Positions 58,272-64,000 of a DNA stretch of 64,000 bases are shown one piece after another. The stretch is from Bradyrhizobiaceae bacterium (lineage in GTDB: Bacteria; Pseudomonadota; Alphaproteobacteria; Rhizobiales; Xanthobacteraceae). Made by a program: the position numbers and the translations under genes. Location of the stretch: contig CP078014.1 of NCBI GenBank assembly GCA_020544565.1, positions 1 to 64,000 of the forward strand, in the 5' to 3' direction. A model generated the notes under the pieces. It was not told the DNA's origin, did no database searches, and was given only the letters and a program-made list of their open reading frames with translations. Each line of letters starts with the position of its first letter. Within the stretch, counting starts at the first letter, position 1.

Positions 58272-59314
58272 TCGGCGGCGGTCCGCGCCGCAGGCGCTTT
58301 GGCGGCGTCGCCGTCGGCAGTCCTGACGCTGTGCTCGGCGACGAAGTAGATCGGCCGCGCCTTGATCTCGGACAGGATCTTGCCGATGTATTCGCCCATC
58401 ACGCCGATCATGATGAGCTGCACGCCGCCGATGGTCATCAGCCCCACCACCAGCGAGGGATAGCCGGGCACGGATTTGCCGCCGACCACGGTTTCCCACA
58501 GGATCGACAGGCCGAACAGGAAGGCGGCGAAGGCGAGTAGCAGGCCGAGCAGGCTGGCGACGCGCAACGGCGCCACCGTGAACGAGGTCAGCCCTTCGAT
58601 GGAGAGGCCGAGCAGGCGGCCGATATTGAAGCTGGTGACGCCGTGGGCGCGCGGCGCGGGCTCGTAATCGATGCGGATCTGGCGGAAGCCGATCCAGTTC
58701 GACAGTCCCTTGAAGAAGCGGTTGCGCTCGGGCAACTGGCGCAGCGCCGCCGCCGCGCGCGGCGACAGCAGGCGGAAGTCGCCGGCGTCCTCGGGAATCC
58801 GCTGGCGCGCGCCCCAGTTGATCAGGGAATAGAAAATCTTCACGCCGAGGCGGCGGGTGGCGGATTCGTTGGAGCGATGGGCCTTGGCGGTGAACACCAC
58901 GTCGTAGCCGTCGTCGATCCAGTGGCCGACCAGGCGCTCCACCAGCTCCGGCGCGTGCTGGCCGTCGCCGTCCATGAACAGCACCGCGCCGCGCCGGGCG
59001 TGATCGAGCCCCGCCATCAGCGCGGCCTCCTTGCCGAAATTGCGCGACAGCGACACCACCTGCACGTCGAGGGCCGTGGCCGGCAGATCGCGCGCGATGG
59101 CCAGCGTCGCATCGGAACTGCCGTCGTCGACATAGACCACTTCGCAGGCGAGGCCGTAACGCTGCCGCAGCGTGGTCGCCAGCGCGCACAGCCGCTCGTG
59201 CAGCACGGCGAGACCGGCGGCCTCGTTGAGCACGGGCACGACGACCGACAGGCCGGCCGCGGCCGGGTTGCGGCCGCCATCCGACAAATTCGACACATCA
59301 ACACCCGACGTCAT
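58268..59314 (-). CDS. Glycosyltransferase family 2, undecaprenyl-phosphate type with two membrane helices
   Basis: This 348-residue protein has a GT-A domain with VVVPVLNEAAGL, YVDDGSSDATL, SLSRNFGKEAALMAGLDHA and MDGDGQHAPEL (DXD-like). Then GDFRLLSPRAAAALRQLPERNRFFKGL is conserved in the DPM1/GtrB/ArnC group. The last third carries two hydrophobic helices (LRVASLLGLLLAFAAFLFGLSILW and LVVGLMTIGGVQLIMIGVMGEYIGKI). It is expected to transfer a sugar to a polyprenyl phosphate at the inner membrane. The stop overlaps the HpnK-like gene. Confidence 0.9.
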   Translation of the reverse strand: MTSGVDVSNLSDGGRNPAAAGLSVVVPVLNEAAGLAVLHERLCALATTLRQRYGLACEVVYVDDGSSDATLAIARDLPATALDVQVVSLSRNFGKEAALMAGLDHARRGAVLFMDGDGQHAPELVERLVGHWIDDGYDVVFTAKAHRSNESATRRLGVKIFYSLINWGARQRIPEDAGDFRLLSPRAAAALRQLPERNRFFKGLSNWIGFRQIRIDYEPAPRAHGVTSFNIGRLLGLSIEGLTSFTVAPLRVASLLGLLLAFAAFLFGLSILWETVVGGKSVPGYPSLVVGLMTIGGVQLIMIGVMGEYIGKILSEIKARPIYFVAEHSVRTADGDAAKAPAARTAAE

Positions 59315-59381
59315 CGCTCGTGCTTTCGCTCGTATTCATTCGAGTCACGCATCTGCTCTCGTGTGCGTGACACACTCTCTA

Positions 59382-59506
59382 CCGTCCTGCCCGGGCTTGT
59401 CCCGGGCATCCACGTCTTGGAGTGTATGTCAGCAAGATAAAGGCGTGGATGGCCGGGACAAGAGGCGTTCACGCCCGTCTTTGACGGGCTATGCCCGGCC
59501 ATGACA
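59382..59506. repeat. Paired palindromic repeat (copy 5)
   Basis: CCGTCCTGCCCGGGCTTGTC and CCGGGCATCCACGTCTTGG start the element. GGCGTGGATGGCCGGGACAA, the extra hairpin CACGCCCGTCTTTGACGGGC and CCCGGCCATGACA close it. It lies in the 230-base gap between hisG and the glycosyltransferase gene on the same strand. Confidence 0.9.
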
Positions 59507-59543
59507 AAGTCAGAAGTGGAATTGAGGCCCGGCCCGCGCCGCA

Positions 59544-60521
59544 TCATGCCCCCAGAAACGCCTCGAGCCGGGCGAACAGCGGATTGTCGCGGTCGAACAC
59601 GTAGTCGAGCGAGGCCACCGACACCGTCTCCGCGCCGTGCCCGCGCAGGAAGCTGCTCAGGGCATGGAGCTGCGCCGGCGGGCAGTGCAGCGTCACCATG
59701 CCCGAGGAGGTCGGGCCGCCGAACGGCGACACCACCCCGAATGTGGCGTGGGCCTCGGCCAGCATCGCGGCGTCGCAGCCGGAAAAGCGGGTGCGGACTT
59801 CCTTGTATTTGCGGGCGCGGGCGCTGGCGGCGATGTGGTCGAAGATGACGCGCGCGGTTTCGCGATGATCCGCCGACCAGTCGGCGTCGCGCGAGGCGAC
59901 GAGGTTGGCGTGGCTGCGCAGCATCACGCCGTCGTCGAGCACCTTGAGCCCGTTGGCCGCCAGCGTCGCGCCGGTGGTGGTGATGTCGACGATCAGCTCG
60001 GCCGTGCCCGCCGCCGGCGCGCCTTCGGTGGCGCCCGCGCTTTCCACGATGCGGTAATCCACGACGCCGTGGGCGGCGAAGAAATTGCGCGTCAGGTTGA
60101 TGTATTTGGTCGCCACCCGCATGCGGTGGTCGTGGCGGGCGCGAAACGAGGTGGCGACGTCGTCGAGGTCGGCCATGGTGCGCACGTCGATCCACGCCTG
60201 CGGCACCGCGACCACGACATTGGCGCTGCCGAAGCCGAGGTTCTCGATCAGCATCACCCGGCGGTCGGCGTCGTGGATGCTTTCGCGGATCAGGTCCTCG
60301 CCGGTGATGCCGAGGTGGACCGCGCCGCGCGCCAGTTGGGCCGCGATCTCGCTCGCCGACAGATAGGCGATCTCGACGTTGTCGAGGCCGGTCATGGTGC
60401 CGCGATAGTCGCGGGCGCCGCGCGGCTTGGCGAGGGCGAGGTTGGCGCGGGTGAAGAACGCCTCGGCGTTCTCCTGCAGGCGGCCCTTGGAGGGGACGGC
60501 GACGACAAAGGGCGAAGTCAT
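59544..60521 (-). CDS. hisG: ATP phosphoribosyltransferase HisG (long form)
   Basis: HisG catalyses the first step of histidine synthesis, joining PRPP and ATP. The 325-residue product begins [19 protein letters not shown] and has [26 protein letters not shown] and the PRPP loop [21 protein letters not shown]. About 90 extra residues at the C-terminus (from [11 protein letters not shown]) resemble the extension of the long, self-regulated form. It nevertheless overlaps hisZ (ATGA), the regulatory subunit usually paired with short HisG. Both are on the minus strand with hisZ first. Confidence 0.95.
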   Translation of the reverse strand: MTSPFVVAVPSKGRLQENAEAFFTRANLALAKPRGARDYRGTMTGLDNVEIAYLSASEIAAQLARGAVHLGITGEDLIRESIHDADRRVMLIENLGFGSANVVVAVPQAWIDVRTMADLDDVATSFRARHDHRMRVATKYINLTRNFFAAHGVVDYRIVESAGATEGAPAAGTAELIVDITTTGATLAANGLKVLDDGVMLRSHANLVASRDADWSADHRETARVIFDHIAASARARKYKEVRTRFSGCDAAMLAEAHATFGVVSPFGGPTSSGMVTLHCPPAQLHALSSFLRGHGAETVSVASLDYVFDRDNPLFARLEAFLGA

Positions 60522-61660
60522 GGCTGGCTCCCTTGCGCGAGCGCCTCGATCCAGATCGAGAACCCGACCGCCGGAATGGGGGTGGTCGCGCCGAGGCGCG
60601 TCAGCAGGCCGTCATAGCGGCCGCCGCCGGCCAGCGGTTCGGCGCCGTTGCCGCGCCCGTGCAGTTCGAACTCGAAGCCGGTGTAGTAGTCGAGGCCGCG
60701 CCCGAACGCGGTGGAAAAGCGGATGGCGCGCGTCGTGATGCCGCGCGCGGCCATGAAGCCGGTGCGGGTCTCGAAGTCGTCGAGGACGGCGGCGAGGTCG
60801 AGTCTGGCGTCGGCCGCGAGCGCGCGCAGTTGCGCCGCCGCCTCGTCCGGCTCGCCGGCGATGTCGAGGAAGCGCTCGATCAGTTGTAGCGCCTCGCGCG
60901 GCAGCGCGCCGCCCTTGAGCGTCGATTGCTCGAGAAAGCGGTCGGCGATCTCGGCCACGGTGCGGCCGCCGACATTGCTGGTGCCGGCGATCGACATCAG
61001 GTCGCTGACCAGCGCCAGCGCCGCCTTGCGGTCGGAGCCCGCCAGCGCCGCCAGCACGCCCTCGTATCCGTTGCCGGTCGCGCCGGTGTCGAGCGTCAGT
61101 TGCCGCAGGTCCTGGGCGAGGTTGACCTTGCGGTTGAAATCCTTGACCAGCCGGCGCTTCCACACCGGGGACAGATCGAGCGCCTCGATCAGCGCCGCGA
61201 ACAGCGCGACGTCGCCGGTGCGCACGTCGATGTCGGTGCGGCCGAAGGCGCGGGCGGCCTCGATCGCCAGCGCCAGCATTTCGGCGTCGGCGGCGGCGCG
61301 GTCGGCCCGGCCGAAGGATTCCACCCCGGCCTGGTTGAACTCGCTGGGGCGGCCGCCGCGATAGCGGAACACCGGGCCGAGATAGCAGAACCCGGCGGGC
61401 TGGCCGGCGCGGGGCGAGGCGAGGTAGTCGCGCGCCACCGGGATGGTGAGGTCGGGCCGCAGGCACAGTTCGTCGCCGCCGAGGTCGGTGGTCAGGTACA
61501 GGCTCTTGCGGATGTCCTCGCCGGACAGGTCGAGAAACGGCTCCGCCGGCTGCAGGATCGGCGGGCGGGCATGGACGTAGCCAGCCTGCGCAAAGGATTG
61601 CAGCAGGGCGTCCGCCGGGGTGGCGGACCCGGTCGCGGTGGCGGCGCTGGTCTGGCTCAT
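60518..61660 (-). CDS. hisZ: HisZ, HisRS-like regulatory subunit of ATP phosphoribosyltransferase
   Basis: HisZ is a paralogue of histidyl-tRNA synthetase that activates and regulates HisG. The 380-residue product has the class II core, [27 protein letters not shown] and motif-2-like [26 protein letters not shown]. Late in the sequence [25 protein letters not shown] and [16 protein letters not shown] are conserved. No anticodon-binding domain follows, which separates it from true HisS. The start at 61660 is preferred to 61708. Its stop overlaps hisG. Confidence 0.93.
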   Translation of the reverse strand: MSQTSAATATGSATPADALLQSFAQAGYVHARPPILQPAEPFLDLSGEDIRKSLYLTTDLGGDELCLRPDLTIPVARDYLASPRAGQPAGFCYLGPVFRYRGGRPSEFNQAGVESFGRADRAAADAEMLALAIEAARAFGRTDIDVRTGDVALFAALIEALDLSPVWKRRLVKDFNRKVNLAQDLRQLTLDTGATGNGYEGVLAALAGSDRKAALALVSDLMSIAGTSNVGGRTVAEIADRFLEQSTLKGGALPREALQLIERFLDIAGEPDEAAAQLRALAADARLDLAAVLDDFETRTGFMAARGITTRAIRFSTAFGRGLDYYTGFEFELHGRGNGAEPLAGGGRYDGLLTRLGATTPIPAVGFSIWIEALAQGSQP

Positions 61661-61787
61661 AGGGGCTTCCAACAGGGGTCGGGTGTGACGTCGGCCGTCC
61701 CTTACCACGCCATGGCGCGGGTTTCGACGGCGAAGCGGAAAGGGGCTTAACGGGGTTCCATGGCGGGGTCCAGAGGCGGATGCAACC

Positions 61788-62540
61788 TCAGCGTGTGTTG
61801 CCGTCGCCCAGCACGGCCTGCACCAGCGCCAGCGCCGCCACCGCCGCGGTATCGGCGCGCAAAATACGCGGTCCCAGCGACAGCCGGACGACGCGGGGCT
61901 GGGCGAGGAGTAGGACGCGCTCCTCCTCGGCGAAGCCGCCTTCGGGACCGATCAGGACGTCGATCCCGCTTGCGCCGGCATTTGCTTCCGCCGCCAGCGC
62001 CGCGACCGGCGACGCCTCGGGGGCCTCCTCGTCGCAGAATGTCAGCAGGCGGCCGCCGTCGCGCCCGGCGAGCCAGCGCTCCAGCGGTACGGGGTCGTGG
62101 ACCGCGGCGAGGCTGAGAATGCCGCACTGCTCGGCGGCCTCGATAACGTTGGCGCGCAGGCGCTCGACATTGAGCCGGCTCGCCTGGGTGAAGCGGGTGG
62201 TCACCGGCACCAGCGCGCCGGCCCCCATTTCGACGGCTTTCTGCGCCATGTAATCGAGCCGCGCGTGCTTGAGCGGCGCGAATACGTAATGCACGTCCGG
62301 TAGCCGGTCCTGTTCGCGGACCTGCGCCACCACCTCGGCGCGGTCGGGCCGCTTGCGGCCGGCGAGGGTGGCCTGCCATTCGCCGTCACGGCCGTTGAAC
62401 AGCAGCACGCGGTCGCCGGCGGCGAGCCGCAGCACGTTACCGAGGTAATTGGACTGGTCGCGGTCGAGCGCCAGCCCCTGGCCGGCGGCCAGCGGGGCAT
62501 CGACGAACAGGCGCGGGCTGCGGAAATCGGATTTGGGCAT
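61788..62540 (-). CDS. rsmE: 16S rRNA (uracil(1498)-N3)-methyltransferase RsmE
   Basis: RsmE methylates uracil 1498 of 16S rRNA. The 250-residue product has the PUA-like N-terminus (SPRLFVDAPLAAGQGLALDRDQSNYLGNVLRL) and the SPOUT knot with IGPEGGFAEEE and LSLGPRILRADTAAVAALA, both diagnostic. FAPLKHARLDYMAQKAVEMG is also typical. The ATG at 62540 is used; the frame continues upstream without support. It is divergent from the exported protein at 62697. Confidence 0.95.
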   Translation of the reverse strand: MPKSDFRSPRLFVDAPLAAGQGLALDRDQSNYLGNVLRLAAGDRVLLFNGRDGEWQATLAGRKRPDRAEVVAQVREQDRLPDVHYVFAPLKHARLDYMAQKAVEMGAGALVPVTTRFTQASRLNVERLRANVIEAAEQCGILSLAAVHDPVPLERWLAGRDGGRLLTFCDEEAPEASPVAALAAEANAGASGIDVLIGPEGGFAEEERVLLLAQPRVVRLSLGPRILRADTAAVAALALVQAVLGDGNTR

Positions 62541-62696
62541 CGGCCGGTTTCTATCGCAAAAGCGGCGGATTGCCAGCGCCGGCGTGACCAACCGCCGCGC
62601 TGCCGCCCCAATCGCCGGGTTGTTAAGGGCAGGCGGGAATCGTAGAAGATCGTCCCAATCACCCATGCCGTCATTGGAACCCGCCGGAGGAGAGCC

Positions 62697-63407
62697 GTGA
62701 CACCGCACCGTCTGATCGCATCGCTGGCTGCCGCCGCGTTCGTCCTGCATGCCGTCGAAGCCAGTGCCCAGGGTGCATTCCCAGCGCCGCTGCCGGGGCA
62801 GACATCGGCGCCTGCCGCGGCGCCGTCATCGTCGCCATTCCCGCCGGTGGGAGGCGCGCCTGCGGCCGCCTCGCCGTTTCCGCCGGTCGGCGGCGCGCCT
62901 GCTGCCGCGTCGCGGCCCGCCGACAGCGCTTTCACCAGCGGCGCGGCCCCGTTCGGCGGCGGATTCGGGGCCCCGCAACAGCAGGCCGGTCCGCCACCCG
63001 ACGCCGCCAAGTGCCAGAGCGAATTCGTCGCCCTGCGCAACGACGCCGAGGCCAAGGCCAAGGCCATTCAGACCGCGGGCAAGCGCAAGGCCCCGCCATC
63101 GGAGGCGTGCAAGCTGATCGGCACGTTTTCCCAGGCCGAACTGAAGATGATCAAATATGTCGAGGGCAACGCCAAGCGCTGCGGCATCCCGCCCGACGCG
63201 GCGGTGCAGATGCGCAAGGGCCACGCCCGCACCGAGCAGCTCGAGACCAAGGTGTGCACCATCGCCGAGCGCGGACCACCCCAGGGCGGGCCGGCCGGTC
63301 CCAGCCTGAGCGAGGCGCTGGGCTCCGGCTCGATCCCGGAGGCGCAGAAGACGCGGCGCGGCGGCAGCACCTTCGACACCCTCAACGGCAACGTGCTGAC
63401 GCGCTGA
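62697..63407 (+). CDS. Exported Pro/Ala-rich protein with a conserved C-terminal domain
   Basis: The GTG start follows GGAGGAGAGCC. A signal peptide (RLIASLAAAAFVLHAVEASA) precedes a low-complexity region of about 75 residues containing two copies of SPFPPVGGAPAAAS. The remaining part, from AAKCQSEFVALRNDAEAKAKAI, has four cysteines (KCQ, EACK, KRCG, KVCT) spaced as for two disulfide bonds, plus SQAELKMIKYVEGNAKRCGIPPDAAVQMRKGHARTEQL. I recall such proteins as conserved hypotheticals in Bradyrhizobium relatives; the function is unknown. Confidence 0.78.
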   Translation: MTPHRLIASLAAAAFVLHAVEASAQGAFPAPLPGQTSAPAAAPSSSPFPPVGGAPAAASPFPPVGGAPAAASRPADSAFTSGAAPFGGGFGAPQQQAGPPPDAAKCQSEFVALRNDAEAKAKAIQTAGKRKAPPSEACKLIGTFSQAELKMIKYVEGNAKRCGIPPDAAVQMRKGHARTEQLETKVCTIAERGPPQGGPAGPSLSEALGSGSIPEAQKTRRGGSTFDTLNGNVLTR

Positions 63408-63450
63408 CCCTCGGTTTGCACCGCCGCTGCGCCGGGCTAAAAGACCGGGG

Positions 63451-64000
63451 ATGAACCCTGGACTGACCAACGCCGCGGCCCCCGTCGCCGATTCCACCCG
63501 CAACTGGGTCGACACCCGCGCGCCGCTGTGGGCGCGGCCGTATCTGCGCCTGTCGCGCTTCGACCGGCCGATCGGCTGGTGGCTGCTGCTGCTGCCGTGC
63601 TGGTGGTCGGCGGCGCTGGCCTCCGGCGTGGCCGGCGACCTTCACGGACTGGGCGCGGTCATCGTGCTGTTCTTCATCGGCGCGGTGGTGATGCGCGGCG
63701 CGGGCTGCACCTGGAACGACATCACCGACCGCGATCTCGACGCGCGGGTGGAGCGCACGCGCTCGCGCCCGATCCCGTCCGGGCAGGTCAGCGTGGCTCA
63801 GGCCGCGATGTTTCTGGTGGCGCAGGCGCTGGTCGGGCTCGCGGTGCTGGTGCTGTTCAACCGCTTCGCCATCCTCGTCGGCATCGCCTCGCTCGCCATC
63901 GTCGCGGTCTATCCTTTCATGAAGCGCGTCACCTATTGGCCGCAGCTCACCCTTGGGCTGGCGTTTTCGTGGGGCGCGCTGATGGGCTTCGCGGTGATCC
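63451..64000 (+). CDS. ubiA: 4-hydroxybenzoate polyprenyltransferase UbiA, N-terminal part (3' end outside window)
   Basis: UbiA attaches the polyprenyl tail to 4-hydroxybenzoate in ubiquinone synthesis at the inner membrane. The open frame from ATG 63451 runs off the end after 183 codons. Visible features are YLRLSRFDRPIGWWLLLLPCWWSAAL, the first prenyl-diphosphate motif GCTWNDITDRDLDARVERTRSRPIPSG (the NDxxDxxxD pattern), and the helix FAILVGIASLAIVAVYPFMKRVTYWPQ. The second Asp-rich motif should lie beyond the window. Confidence 0.95.
   Translation, partial: MNPGLTNAAAPVADSTRNWVDTRAPLWARPYLRLSRFDRPIGWWLLLLPCWWSAALASGVAGDLHGLGAVIVLFFIGAVVMRGAGCTWNDITDRDLDARVERTRSRPIPSGQVSVAQAAMFLVAQALVGLAVLVLFNRFAILVGIASLAIVAVYPFMKRVTYWPQLTLGLAFSWGALMGFAVI

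Overview
The window is 64 kb of high-GC DNA, densely coding on both strands. Gene content and order point to an alphaproteobacterium of the Bradyrhizobium/Rhodopseudomonas/Afipia group (Nitrobacteraceae). The signs are a complete nosRZDFYLX cluster of the Tat-exported NosZ type, a tol-pal cluster followed by cpoB-tilS-ftsH, a CIRCE-controlled groESL operon, a long HisG encoded with HisZ, an HpnK-like protein, lysine-rich histone-like proteins, and a dispersed palindromic repeat family with the core GTCATGCCCGG...CCGGGCATCCACGTCTT. The species is not assigned. I saw no phage, integrase, transposase, CRISPR array, rRNA or tRNA.

Layout. 1-0.75 kb: 3' end of rpoD and its terminator. 0.8-11.3 kb: a divergent gene of unknown function, an FNR/NnrR-type box, then nosR-nosZ-nosD-nosF-nosY-nosL-nosX and a soluble c-type cytochrome; together a full N2O-respiration module with a plausible electron donor. 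11.5-20.6 kb: 2-hydroxyacid dehydrogenase, lytic transglycosylase, a 36-residue Lys/Ala-rich protein, a membrane diguanylate cyclase, small conserved proteins, msrB/msrA and two membrane proteins. 20.9-33.3 kb: tolQRAB, then a GGDEF-EAL protein and a FeeM-like acyltransferase lying between tolB and pal, then pal, cpoB, tilS and ftsH.

33.4-46.1 kb: a repeat-rich spacer, azlCD, a TetR regulator with a candidate operator, glcDEF (glycolate oxidase), a histone H1-like gene, an outer-membrane protein, an SbmA/BacA-like ABC transporter and a lactate/glycolate permease. With the 2-hydroxyacid dehydrogenase at 11.5 kb, several genes fit C2/C3 hydroxyacid use. 46.3-57.3 kb: META-domain protein, a FAD oxidoreductase with an unknown exported partner, groESL, lipoprotein, MFS transporter, CheZ, L,D-transpeptidase and a DUF2076 protein. 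57.4-64 kb: HpnK-like deacetylase, GT2 glycosyltransferase, hisG-hisZ, rsmE, an exported protein and the 5' part of ubiA.

The least explained items are the proteins between tolB and pal, the two lysine-rich histone-like genes, the unknown gene divergent from nosR, the exported 414-residue protein, and the repeats, which I saw only in the right-hand half and once inside the groESL operon. Genes were identified from recognised motifs and family resemblance only; no database search was run.
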